Source: Glutamicibacter halophytocola (GTDB lineage Bacteria > Actinomycetota > Actinomycetes > Actinomycetales > Micrococcaceae). From it: a stretch of 64,000 bases of DNA. The translations under genes and the position numbers were made by a program. Of this stretch, positions 16,770-27,489 are shown one piece after another (positions within the stretch are counted from its first letter, which is position 1; each line of letters opens with the position of its first letter). The DNA is taken from assembly GCF_001302565.1 (NCBI RefSeq), contig NZ_CP012750.1, positions 3,224,001-3,288,000 on the forward strand, in the 5' to 3' direction. The notes under the pieces were generated by a model. The model was not told the DNA's origin, did no database searches, and worked only from the letters and a program-made list of their open reading frames with translations.

Positions 16770-17642
16770 TCAAGCTCGGTTCATTGCTGGGTGGATTCGA
16801 TCCGGAGTTGTCGGCAGTTCCACAATGTTGCCAGGTGCGCTCCTCTCGGCGTGATCCCCCAATAATTGCATCAGCTGCGCCGCAACGCTGACCGCGATGA
16901 CAGCGGGCTGCTTGCCGGCGACCTCCGGGATCCCAATGGGACATTGGATCCTCGAAATCTCCTGCTCGCGATGCCCGCTGTCGCGCAGATTCTTGCGGAA
17001 GCGGGCCCATTTGGCCTTGGACCCGATCAACCCGATGGAGCCCAGCGACCGGTAGCGCAGCGCCGCGTCGCTCAGGTGGAAATCCTCAGCGTGATCATGG
17101 GTCATGATCAGCACGTGGCTGCCTTCGGGAAGGGTGCCGAGCACCTGCTCGCCCATAACCGCGACCTGGGCATGGATCGTAGCGACGCTGGGCTGCAAGA
17201 GCGCCGCAGCCTCGATGGCTTCGGGGCGCGAATCGGTGAGATACAAGTCGATGGGGTGGCGGGAGAGGATGCGGGCCAATTCCATGCCCACATGCCCCAA
17301 CCCAAAAATTGCCACCGTTTCCGGGACCGGCAACGGTTCAAGCAAGAGCTTGATTTCCCCGCCACAGCATTGCCGGCCATAGGTGGCCGGGGCCTTGTCA
17401 TTTAGCCGCAGCTCCATGGTTTCCGGGGCGGTGCTCCCCTGGCCGATCAGCTGGCGGGCACGGGCGATGGCAGCCATTTCCAGGTTGCCGCCTCCCACCG
17501 TCCCAAAGGTTTCATCCTCGGAAATCACCATCTTGGCACCGGCTTCACGTGGAGCATGCCCGCGCACCGCGGTGACGGTCAGCAGCACCGCAGCCCGCCG
17601 CTGGCTGCGCAAGGTGCTGACCGCGTCAATCCACGTTTCCAT
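16770..17642 (-). CDS. xdhC: Xanthine dehydrogenase accessory protein XdhC
   Basis: The 290-aa XdhC/CoxI-family protein helps insert sulfurated molybdenum cofactor into xanthine dehydrogenase. The N-terminal XdhC domain shows VRGHAPREAGAKMVI and FGTVGGGNLE. The C-terminal Rossmann-like domain shows VAIFGLGHVGMELARIL and SIGLIGSKAKWARF. It follows xdhB after 2 bases and is the third gene of the xdhA-xdhB-xdhC operon. Complete length for the family. Confidence 0.92.
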   Translation of the reverse strand: METWIDAVSTLRSQRRAAVLLTVTAVRGHAPREAGAKMVISEDETFGTVGGGNLEMAAIARARQLIGQGSTAPETMELRLNDKAPATYGRQCCGGEIKLLLEPLPVPETVAIFGLGHVGMELARILSRHPIDLYLTDSRPEAIEAAALLQPSVATIHAQVAVMGEQVLGTLPEGSHVLIMTHDHAEDFHLSDAALRYRSLGSIGLIGSKAKWARFRKNLRDSGHREQEISRIQCPIGIPEVAGKQPAVIAVSVAAQLMQLLGDHAERSAPGNIVELPTTPDRIHPAMNRA

Positions 17643-17644
17643 GA

Positions 17645-19968
17645 TTACCCACGCACCGAGTCGATAGCCCAGAACACCGCTTCAGGAGTTGCCGGCGATG
17701 CCAGCTGAACTGAAGATCCTTCCGGGCCGAAGGCGGCCACTGCCTGGCGCAAGGCCTCACGGACGGAGAACGCCAGCATCAACGGCGGCTCGCCTACCGC
17801 CTTGGATCCGTATACCGCGCCCTCTTCGTGGGCCTTGTCCAGCAGGGCCACGTTGAAGACTTCGGGCATCTCGGAGAAGCTCGGGATCTTGTAGGTGCTG
17901 GCCGCCTGGGTGGCCACGCGTCCACGTCCCGGACCGTCGGAGGTATCCCACCGCAGGTCTTCCAAGGTCAGCCAGCCGGTGCCCTGGACAAAACCGCCTT
18001 CGATCTGCCCCAGGTCAATCAGCGGCGAGAGCGAGTCGCCCACATCATGGACGATGTCCACCCGGCGCAGCACATAGGAGCCGTCAAAACTGCTGACCTC
18101 CACCTCGCTGGCGGCCACCCCATAGGCGAAGTACTTGAACGGGCTGCCGGTCATGCGCGACAGATCCCAATGCAGCCCCTCGGTCCGGTAGTACCCGGCC
18201 GCCGATAATTGAATGCGCTGCATGTAGGCTTCGCGCACCACGTCGTTGAACTCAAGCACTTCGGCCTTGCCCAGCCCGGTGATCTTGCCGTGGGCAAAAC
18301 GGATATCCGCGGCGGGGACCCCCAGTTTCCCGGCGGCCACCTGTGCCAGCCGGCCCTGGATCTGCTCGCACGCGTCCTTGACCGCGCCACCGTTCAGATC
18401 ACTGCCCGAACTTGCCGCGGTCGCCGAGGTATTGGGCACCTTGTCGGTTCGCGTGGGGGCAATACGCACGCTCGAGAGCGGGACACCCAGGCTGGTGGCG
18501 GCCACCTGCAGCATCTTGGTGTGCAGGCCCTGGCCCATTTCGGTGCCACCGTGGTTGACCAGCACCGAGCCGTCCTTGTACACCAGCACCAGTGCGCCGC
18601 CCTGGTTGAAGGCGGTGAGGTTGAAGGAGATTCCGAACTTCACCGGAGTAATCGCCAGCGCCCGCTTGCTGTAGCGGCTATTGGCGTTGAACTCGGCGAT
18701 CTCCGCTTCGCGCCGGGCCACGTCGGCCCCGTCGAGCACCTGCTGCCAGGCAGCTTCGATCCGTTCCGGATGGCGCACCGGCTGGTAGTACGGGGTGTCC
18801 TGGCCCTCGGTGTAGAAGTTGAGCCGGCGCAATTGACTGGCATTGATGCCCAGCTGCGGAGCAACCCGGCCGAGGATGTCTTCGATCACCAGCATGCCCT
18901 GTGGCCCGCCAAATCCACGGAACGCGGTCTGCGAGGTCTTATGGCATTTGGCCACGCGGCCGGACACCCGGATGTTGGGAATCCAGTAGGAATTATCGAT
19001 ATGGCACATGGCCCGGGTCAGCACCGGCTCGGACAAATCCAGGCTCCAACCGCCATCTGCGGTCAGCTGGGCGTCCAGGGCAAGGATCCGGCCCTGCGCG
19101 TCGAAGCCGATCTTCCAGGTGGCATAAAAGCCGTGGCGCTTGCCGGTCATCGTAATGTCCAGGGTGCGATCCAGGCGCACGCGCACCGGATGCCCGGTCA
19201 GCTTGGCGCCCAGGGCCGCGATGGCCGCATAGCCGTGGGGCTGCATTTCCTTGCCGCCAAAACCGCCGCCCATGCGCAAAACCTGCACCGAGATTTCGTG
19301 GGCCGGCACGCCAAGCACATGCGAAACGATGTCCTGGGTTTCGGTGGGATGCTGGGTGGAGCAGTGGATCAGGAGCTGCCCGTTCTCATCGATCAGCGCC
19401 AGCGAGTTCTGCGTTTCCAGGTAGAAGTGCTCCTGCCCGGCAAAGTCGAAGTCGCCCTCGAAGACGTGGGCGGCCTGCTCGAAACCTGCTTCCCAGTCGC
19501 CTTTCTGGATGACAGGCTGGATTCCGTGAAAGCTGCTGGCCTTGATGGCATCCTGCACCGTGATCAAGGATTCCAACGGCTCATAGTCCACCGAAACCGC
19601 CCTGGCTCCGGCCTTGGCTGCCTCAAGATCTTCGCCGAGCACCCACGCCACCGGCTGGCCGTAGAACATGACCTCGTCCACCGGAAGCAGCGGCTCGTCA
19701 TGCTTGGCGCCCTGGTCGTTGACCCCGGGAATATCGGCCGCGGTGATCACCTGCACCACGCCGGGAACCGCTAGCGCGCCACTGGCATCGAGGCCCAGGA
19801 TTCTTGCGTGGGCGATGGTGGATTGCACCGGATAGGCGTGCAGCACTCCGGCCAGCCGGTGGGCCAGATCCTCGGTGTACAGCGCGGTGCCGGTGACATG
19901 CGCGGCCGCCGATTCATGGCGGTGGCGCTGGCCGGCAATGGCTGCTTCGGGACGTTGGGACAGCTGGC

Positions 19969-19972
<4 letters not shown>
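17645..19972 (-). CDS. xdhB: Xanthine dehydrogenase molybdopterin-binding subunit
   Basis: The 775-aa large subunit carries the molybdenum active site that hydroxylates hypoxanthine and xanthine to urate. The N-terminal a/b hammerhead domain reads HVTGTALYTEDLA. The Moco-binding part includes LRMGGGFGGKEMQPHGYAAI, TAFRGFGGPQGM and the active-site strand GSKAVGEPPLMLA, where a conserved glutamate acts as general base. Its ATG overlaps the stop of xdhA as ATGA. Cytoplasmic; works as a heteromer with the Fe-S/FAD subunit. Confidence 0.93.
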
Positions 19973-21465
<1,493 letters not shown>

Positions 21466-21540
21466 GCCGTTGACACCTCCTGCACCCTGTTGTCCGGGTG
21501 CACCATGAATGATTGGGATACTGTGCGGGGCAGACCGCGC

Positions 21541-21591
21541 CTAGTGTCCGTGCGCGATCTGGCCCCTGGACCAGGCGATGCTTTCAGCCAT
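21541..21591 (-). CDS. Possible 16-aa leader peptide upstream of xdhA
   Basis: A perfect AAGGAG (21601-21606 on the opposite strand) is followed after 9 bases by ATG and a 16-codon frame, MAESIAWSRGQIAHGH, ending in TAG. It lies in the spacer between the purine permease and xdhA. It could be a regulatory leader peptide, a tiny protein, or the 5' relic of a lost gene. Support is limited to the ribosome binding site. Confidence 0.3.
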   Translation of the reverse strand: MAESIAWSRGQIAHGH

Positions 21592-21643
21592 GGGAAGTTT
21601 CTCCTTCAAACCCGTGTGGAACTCAAATATAACCCCGATCACA

Positions 21644-23128
21644 TCAACCCAGCAGGAGCGTCAGCGGTCCCCTGGCGAAGTAGACCAGGAAGCCGAGGGC
21701 GACGATCCACATCAGCGGATGCACCTTCTTGTGGCGTCCGGCCGCGGTATTGACCACAACCCAGGCGATGAAGCCCGCGCCGATGCCGTTGGCGATCGAA
21801 TAGGTCAACGGCATGGTGATCAGGGTGAGGAACGCGGGCATGGCCGAGGAGAACCGCTTGAAATTGATCTCGCGGATCTGCGAGCACATCATGGTGCCCA
21901 CCAGGACCAGGGCCGCCGCGGCCACTTCCATCGGCACCACCGAGGTCAGCGGCGTGAAGAACATCGAGCCCAGGAACAGCAGGCCGGTGATGACCGAGGC
22001 CAGCCCGGTGCGCGCTCCTTCGCCAATGCCGGCCGCCGAATCCACGTAGACGGTGTTGGAGGAGCTGGATCCGGCCCCGCCGGCCACCGCGCCCAGGCCC
22101 TCGATCACGAAGGCCGCCTTCAGCCGCGGGAAGGTTCCGTCCTTGCTGGCCAGCCCGGCATTTTTGGCCAGCCCGGTCATGGTGCCCATGGCGTCGAAGA
22201 AGTTCGTGAAGACCAGGGTGAAGACCAGCATGGTGGCCGCCAGCACCCCGATCCTGCTGAACGATCCGAACAGGTCGAAATCCCCGGCCAGCGACAAATC
22301 CGGCAGCGACACGATCTGTCCCTGCAGCACCGGCATGTTCAGGTGCCAGCCGTGCGGGTTCGACTCGCTGCCCGGCCCGATCTTGAACACCTGCTCGGCG
22401 ATCGCCGCCAGCACCGTGGAGGCGACAATGCCGATGAGGATCCCGCCTTGGACCCCGCGGGCCACCAGCGCGCCCATGATCAGCAAGCCCACCACGAAGA
22501 TCATGGTCGGTATCGAAACGATCGATCCGCTCTCCCCCAGCTGCACCGGCGGGCCGGCCGGGGTGCGGGTCACAAAGCCGGAGTCCACAAAGCCGATGAA
22601 GGTGATGAACAGGCCAATGCCCACCGTGATGGCGGCTTTCAGGTCCTTCGGGATGGCGCGGAAGATGGCGGTGCGGATGCCGCTCATGCCAAAGAGCACG
22701 ATCAGCACGCCGTTGATCACCACCAGGCCCATGGCCTCGGGCCAGGTGACTTCCTGGACCACCGAGACGGCCAGGAAGGAGTTCATTCCCAGTCCTGCGG
22801 CCAGGGCAAAGGGAAGGTTGGCGATGAGGCCGAAGAGGATGGTCATCACCGCCGCGGTCAGCGAGGTCATCGCCCCGACCTGGGCGGCGGGCAGCCACTG
22901 GCCGGCCACGTCAACCGGTGCCGCGCCGGTGCCGAAGCCGCCGATGATCAGCGGGTTCAGGATGACGATATAGGCCATTGTGAAGAAGGTGACCAGTCCG
23001 CCGCGCACTTCGCGGCCCAGGGTGGACCCGCGCTGGCTGATGCTGAACAGGGAGTCCAGCAGTTTCCTTGCTCCGCCCGGTGAAGGAGCGGAGTTGGCAA
23101 CGTCGTGCTGTTCGCTGAGCGTTGTCAT
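21644..23128 (-). CDS. NCS2-family purine permease (AzgA type)
   Basis: The 494-aa, multi-helix nucleobase transporter belongs to the AzgA/GhxP/PbuG branch of NCS2, which takes up guanine, hypoxanthine or adenine. Family features include TFFTMAYIVILNPLI near the N-terminus, ALAAGLGMNSFLAVSVVQEV, and SSSSNTVYVDSAAGIGEGAR in the substrate site. It follows guanine deaminase after 9 bases and precedes xdhA, so it probably feeds guanine or hypoxanthine to the two enzymes. Substrate is inferred from family and context. Confidence 0.88.
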   Translation of the reverse strand: MTTLSEQHDVANSAPSPGGARKLLDSLFSISQRGSTLGREVRGGLVTFFTMAYIVILNPLIIGGFGTGAAPVDVAGQWLPAAQVGAMTSLTAAVMTILFGLIANLPFALAAGLGMNSFLAVSVVQEVTWPEAMGLVVINGVLIVLFGMSGIRTAIFRAIPKDLKAAITVGIGLFITFIGFVDSGFVTRTPAGPPVQLGESGSIVSIPTMIFVVGLLIMGALVARGVQGGILIGIVASTVLAAIAEQVFKIGPGSESNPHGWHLNMPVLQGQIVSLPDLSLAGDFDLFGSFSRIGVLAATMLVFTLVFTNFFDAMGTMTGLAKNAGLASKDGTFPRLKAAFVIEGLGAVAGGAGSSSSNTVYVDSAAGIGEGARTGLASVITGLLFLGSMFFTPLTSVVPMEVAAAALVLVGTMMCSQIREINFKRFSSAMPAFLTLITMPLTYSIANGIGAGFIAWVVVNTAAGRHKKVHPLMWIVALGFLVYFARGPLTLLLG

Positions 23129-23137
23129 GGCCGGCGC

Positions 23138-23623
23138 CTAGTAGTCGGTACGGGTTTCCAGGGCGTCCCAGGCCTCAAAGGGCTTGAGGTGTTCGACCGC
23201 GTCGTTGTCGAAGTGCTGCACCGGCATCAGTGCCCGGTCGGAATCCGCTTCGAAGTATTCGTAGAACACTGCGTCATCGAATCCCGCCTTGGCGGCATCG
23301 TGGCGGTCGGCGGCGTAGCAGACCTTGGAGATGCGGGCCCAGAGCGAAGTGGCCAGGCACATGGGGCACGGTTCGCAGCTGGTGTAGAGCACGCAGCCGG
23401 ACAGATCGAAGTTTTCCAAGGCCGCGGCGGCGGTGCGGATGGCGACGACTTCGGCGTGGGCCGAGGGGTCGTTGCTTGCGGTGACCCGGTTGACCCCCTC
23501 GAAGACCTGTCCATCCGGGGTGACGACGATGGCGCCAAAGGGGCCTCCGGCGTTGTGGACATTCTGGGTGGCAATCTCGATGGCCATCGAAAGATAGTCT
23601 TGGCCAGTGGTATTAACGCTCAT
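23138..23623 (-). CDS. guaD: Guanine deaminase (cytidine-deaminase fold)
   Basis: This 161-aa zinc hydrolase converts guanine to xanthine. The catalytic motifs are HAEVVAIRTAA and CEPCPMC (the C-x-x-C zinc site after PCP). GPFGAIVV and the C-terminal FYEYF are as in B. subtilis-type GuaD. The start at 23623 was chosen because GAGGAG sits 7 bases before it; an ATG 15 bases upstream overlaps that site. First gene of the guaD-permease pair, with a clear promoter about 137 bases upstream. A general nucleoside deaminase is the alternative call. Confidence 0.88.
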   Translation of the reverse strand: MSVNTTGQDYLSMAIEIATQNVHNAGGPFGAIVVTPDGQVFEGVNRVTASNDPSAHAEVVAIRTAAAALENFDLSGCVLYTSCEPCPMCLATSLWARISKVCYAADRHDAAKAGFDDAVFYEYFEADSDRALMPVQHFDNDAVEHLKPFEAWDALETRTDY

Positions 23624-23990
23624 CGCGCGTCTCCTCATGCTTTAGACAAGCACGGCGCATCATCCGGTTGCCCGCCATGACCCGGCCGTACTCGGCTGCT
23701 GAATTGATCAGTTGCACGCCCGGTAGATAGCGACCCTTTGATGGGTGCCCGCCATAGACACGTATGAGATTATCAGCGTGATCCAGACCACGCAATATAT
23801 TTTTGAGATTGTTTTTTCGCATGATGAATATGCGGTCTTTTCCCGGTTTCCAACGGATTACAAACCTCTATCGGCCTCGAAACGGCGCCCGTGAGTTTAA
23901 ATTCCCTTCGGTGCAACAACCACTGCACCTTCGCGAAATACCGCTTTGCCATGCTCTAAGCATCAGTCATCTGCGAAGGGAACAAATGCC
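23624..23990. other. Divergent spacer between guaD and narK
   Basis: The 367-bp spacer has an AT-rich core around 23780-23830. It holds the guaD promoter and a long guaD leader. No confident narK promoter was found. A 69-codon minus-strand frame overlapping the guaD start was judged unconvincing. Confidence 0.55.
23767..23795 (-). promoter_or_regulatory. guaD promoter (sigma-70 type)
   Basis: On the minus strand a -35 TTGCGT (23790-23795) and a -10 TAATCT (23767-23772) are separated by 17 bp. The predicted start near 23760 gives a 5' leader of about 137 bases before guaD, unusually long for this window. Confidence 0.55.
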
Positions 23991-25373
23991 GTGAGCTCAC
24001 AAGTAGACCCAGCAGCGCAACTGCGCACCGACACCGCATCCTCCCTGGATATCAGCCCCGGACGCTGGATCAACAACTGGACCCCCGAGGACCCGAAGTT
24101 CTGGAACAGCGTCGGGCAAGACACCGCCGGGCGCAACCTCAAATGGTCGATCTTCGCCGAATTCCTCGGCTTCAGCGTCTGGCAGCTTTTTGCCATCGTG
24201 GTCGTCTACCTCCCGGCCGCTGGCTTCAGCTACAGCACCTCCCAGCTCTTCTGGCTGATCTCCATGCCCAGCCTGGTCGGTGCCACCCTGCGCATCCCCT
24301 ACACCTTCATGGTCGCCCGCTTCGGCGGACGCAACTGGACCATCGTCTCGGCCCTGCTGCTGCTCATCCCGGCCGCCGGCCTCTCGCTGGCGCTGTCCAA
24401 CACCAGCACCCCCTTCGGCGTGATGCTGCTGCTCGCGGCCTTGACCGGATTTGGCGGCGGCAACTTCGCATCCTCGATGGCCAACATCACCCACTTCTAC
24501 CCGGCCTCCCGCAAGGGCTGGGCCCTGGGGCTGAACGCTGCCGGCGGAAACCTCGGCGCCGCGGTGGCCCAGCTGCTGGTTCCGATCGCCATCACGATTT
24601 TCGCCGCCGGCGCCCTGCAGCTGCCACTGGCCGGGATCATCTGGATCCCGTTGATCCTCGTTTCGGCCTGGGGCGCATGGCGCTACATGCACAACCTGTC
24701 CTCGGCCAAGTCCGATGTCCGCGGGGCGATCGCCTGCCTGCGCGAAAAGCACCTGTGGATCATCGCCTGCCTGTACGTGGGAACCTTCGGCTCCTTCATC
24801 GGATTCGCCGCGGTCTTCCCCAAGCTGATCGTTGACACCTTCCCCGCCTTCTCCCACCTGCCGCTGGGCACCGCCACCATCACGCTGGCCTTCCTCGGCC
24901 CCCTGGTCGGCTCGCTCTCCCGCCCCTACGGCGGCAAGATGGCCGACCGCCACGGCGGCGCAAGAATCACCGTGCTCGCCCTGGCCACCATGGCGCTGAT
25001 CACCGCACTGGTGGTCCTGACCCTGCCGCTGGCCAACTTCTGGCTCTTCCTGCTGCTGTTCCTGCTGCTGTTCGCGGCCACCGGCATCGGCAATGGCTCC
25101 ACCTACCGCATGATCCCGGCGGTCTTCGCCCTGGGCGTGGGCTCGCAGGGGGCCGAAGCATCACGCAAGTCCGCCGCGGCCCTGGGGCTGATCTCCGCGA
25201 TCGGCGCCTACGGCGGCTTCCTGATCCCGCAGGCGTTGGGCTTGTCCATGTCCGGCGCGGGCTCCTACACCCCGGCCTTCATCGTGTTCATCGGCGCCTA
25301 CCTCGCGCTGATGCTGATGACCTGGTACAACTACGCACGCTCCGGGACCCGATTCGCCCAGCATGGAGTCTAG
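23991..25373 (+). CDS. narK: Nitrate/nitrite transporter, NarK family
   Basis: The 460-aa, 12-helix major facilitator protein imports nitrate (or exchanges nitrite). The nitrate-signature stretches are visible as GFGGGNFASSMANIT and, in the second half, AATGIGNGSTYRMIP, each with the glycine-rich NarK pattern. The start is GTG at 23991 (VSSQVDPAAQ), with GAAGGG 10 bases before it; the ATG at 23986 leads at once to a stop. It is followed by the nitrate reductase gene with one base between them, so import and reduction are co-expressed. Confidence 0.9.
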   Translation: MSSQVDPAAQLRTDTASSLDISPGRWINNWTPEDPKFWNSVGQDTAGRNLKWSIFAEFLGFSVWQLFAIVVVYLPAAGFSYSTSQLFWLISMPSLVGATLRIPYTFMVARFGGRNWTIVSALLLLIPAAGLSLALSNTSTPFGVMLLLAALTGFGGGNFASSMANITHFYPASRKGWALGLNAAGGNLGAAVAQLLVPIAITIFAAGALQLPLAGIIWIPLILVSAWGAWRYMHNLSSAKSDVRGAIACLREKHLWIIACLYVGTFGSFIGFAAVFPKLIVDTFPAFSHLPLGTATITLAFLGPLVGSLSRPYGGKMADRHGGARITVLALATMALITALVVLTLPLANFWLFLLLFLLLFAATGIGNGSTYRMIPAVFALGVGSQGAEASRKSAAALGLISAIGAYGGFLIPQALGLSMSGAGSYTPAFIVFIGAYLALMLMTWYNYARSGTRFAQHGV

Positions 25374-25374
25374 A

Positions 25375-27489
25375 ATGACCGCCACCCACTGTCCCTACTG
25401 TGCCCTGCAGTGCGGCATCACCCTGGAACCGGCCGACTCGGGAACCACCCTGAGCGGCCGGGACTTCGAAACCAACGGCGGGGCCCTATGCCGCAAGGGC
25501 TTCAGCGCCGCCAAGCTGCTCGAGCACCCGCAGCGCCTGGACACCCCGATGCTGCGCCAGGCCGACGGCAGTTTTGCCCCGGCCAGCTGGGATGACGCGC
25601 TGGATCTGGTGGCCGAGAAGGCCCGCAGCATCCGCGCCGAGTCCGGGGCCGATGCGGTCGCGATGTTCGGCTCCGGCTCGCTGACCAACGAAAAGGCCTA
25701 CCAGCTGGGCAAGTTCGCCCGGCTGGCCCTGGGCACCTCGCGGATCGACTACAACGGGCGTTTTTGCATGTCCTCGGCAGCGGCCGGCAGCAACAGGGCC
25801 TTCGGGCTGGATCGCGGCCTGCCCTTCCCGCTGGCCGACCTGGATACCGCCTCGATGATCCTGATGCTCGGCTCCAACGTCGCCGACACCATGCCGCCCT
25901 TTGTCCGGCACCTGGAAACCGTGCGGGAACGCGGCGGGCTGATCGTGGTTGACCCGCGCCGCTCGGCCACCGCCAAGCTCAGCGCCGAGGGGGCCGGCTG
26001 GCACCTGCAGCCCACCCCAGCCACCGATCTGCAGCTGCTGCTGGGGCTGGCCCATGTGGTGCTCGCAGAATCCCTGGCAGACACCGGCTACCTGAAGGCG
26101 CGCACCACCGGCCTTGAAGCGCTGCGTTCCTCGGTGGCCGCCTGGTGGCCAGAGCGCACCGCCAAAGTCACCGGCGTGCCCGCCGAGGCGATCCGCCGCA
26201 CCGCCCGCGCGCTGGCCGCCGCGGCCCGCGCTGCGAAAAACGGCGGCCACCCGGTCTACATCCTCACCGGTCGCGGCATCGAACAGCACGCCAACGGCAC
26301 CGATACCGTCACCGCCGCCATCAACCTCGCCCTGCTTCTGGGCCTGCCCGGCACCCTGGCCGGCGGCTATGGCACCATCACCGGCCAGGGCAATGGCCAG
26401 GGCGGGCGCGAGCACGGCCAAAAATGCGACCAGCTGCCCGGCTACCGCAAGATCGCCGACCCCGCACACCGCGCGCACGTCGCCAAAGCCTGGGGCGTGG
26501 ATCCTGGCATCATTCCCGGCCCCGGCATCCCCGCCGTGGAGCTGCTCAACGCCCTGGGCACCGAGGGCGGGCCGCGCATGCTCATGGTCCACGGCGCCAA
26601 TCCGGTGATTTCCGCGCCGGATGCCACCCGGATTTTCAGCGCGCTGCGCCGCCTGGACTTCCTGGTGGTCTGCGATTTTTTCCTCTCCGAAACCGCCGCC
26701 GAAGCGGACCTGGTTCTCCCGGTCTTGCAGTGGGCCGAGGAGGAAGGGACCATGACCAATCTGGAGGGCCGGATCCTGCGCCGGCGCGCCGCGATGGCAG
26801 CACCCGGCCAGGCCAAAAGCGAATTGTGGATCCTCTCCCAGCTGGCCGATCGGCTCGATGCCCCGGGCACCTTCTCCCCCGACGCCGCCGAGGTCTTCGA
26901 GGAGCTCAAGCGCGCCTCGGCCGGCGGGATCGCCGACTACTCCGGGGTGAACTGGCAGGACGTTGACCAGGGCGCCGCCATCTACTGGCCCTGCCCCGAA
27001 GGCAGCGCGATCAGCACCGAGCCCGGGACCCGCAATGGCACCCCGCGGCTCTTCCTCGAAAACTTCGCCCACCCCGACGGCAAGGCGAAAATCGTTGCCG
27101 TCCACGCACCAGCCACCCTGCCGGCCCATCAGATTTCGCTGGTCACCGGCCGGTTGCTGGAGCACTACCAGTCCGGCGCGCAGACCCGCCGGGTGGATGA
27201 GCTGGCCGCTTCCGCCCCGGAAGCGGCACTGGAAATCCACCCGAGCACCGCGCTAGCCCACCAGATCAGCGACGGCCAGCGGGTCGAGGTTTCCAACCAG
27301 CGCGGCACCACGATCGCCCGCGCCAAGCTGAGCAGCGACATGCGCCTGGACACCGTCTTCCTGCCCTTCCACTTCCCGGGCACCGGCACCGCCAACCTGC
27401 TGACCGACCCGCGGGTGGACCCGGTCAGCTCGATGCCCGAATTCAAGCATGCCCAGGTGAGCCTGAACCCGATCAAGGGGGAAAATTGA
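25375..27489 (+). CDS. nasA: Assimilatory nitrate reductase catalytic subunit
   Basis: The 704-aa molybdopterin oxidoreductase of the NasA/NarB group reduces nitrate to nitrite in the cytoplasm. The N-terminal [4Fe-4S] site is HCPYCALQCGI with the fourth Cys in GALCRKGF. The active-site region reads YNGRFCMSSAAAGSNRAFGL. The C-terminal Moco-binding barrel starts at QISLVTGRLLEHYQSG. The start ATG at 25375 follows GGAG by 6 bases. There is no C-terminal BFD [2Fe-2S] domain, unlike enterobacterial NasA; that domain sits on the next gene's product instead. Its stop overlaps the next start (TTGA). Confidence 0.9.
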   Translation: MTATHCPYCALQCGITLEPADSGTTLSGRDFETNGGALCRKGFSAAKLLEHPQRLDTPMLRQADGSFAPASWDDALDLVAEKARSIRAESGADAVAMFGSGSLTNEKAYQLGKFARLALGTSRIDYNGRFCMSSAAAGSNRAFGLDRGLPFPLADLDTASMILMLGSNVADTMPPFVRHLETVRERGGLIVVDPRRSATAKLSAEGAGWHLQPTPATDLQLLLGLAHVVLAESLADTGYLKARTTGLEALRSSVAAWWPERTAKVTGVPAEAIRRTARALAAAARAAKNGGHPVYILTGRGIEQHANGTDTVTAAINLALLLGLPGTLAGGYGTITGQGNGQGGREHGQKCDQLPGYRKIADPAHRAHVAKAWGVDPGIIPGPGIPAVELLNALGTEGGPRMLMVHGANPVISAPDATRIFSALRRLDFLVVCDFFLSETAAEADLVLPVLQWAEEEGTMTNLEGRILRRRAAMAAPGQAKSELWILSQLADRLDAPGTFSPDAAEVFEELKRASAGGIADYSGVNWQDVDQGAAIYWPCPEGSAISTEPGTRNGTPRLFLENFAHPDGKAKIVAVHAPATLPAHQISLVTGRLLEHYQSGAQTRRVDELAASAPEAALEIHPSTALAHQISDGQRVEVSNQRGTTIARAKLSSDMRLDTVFLPFHFPGTGTANLLTDPRVDPVSSMPEFKHAQVSLNPIKGEN

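Noticed and set aside
23613..23822. A 69-codon minus-strand frame overlapping the guaD start
   Set aside because: Mixed third-position use, no ribosome binding site, and it runs through the guaD promoter and leader.
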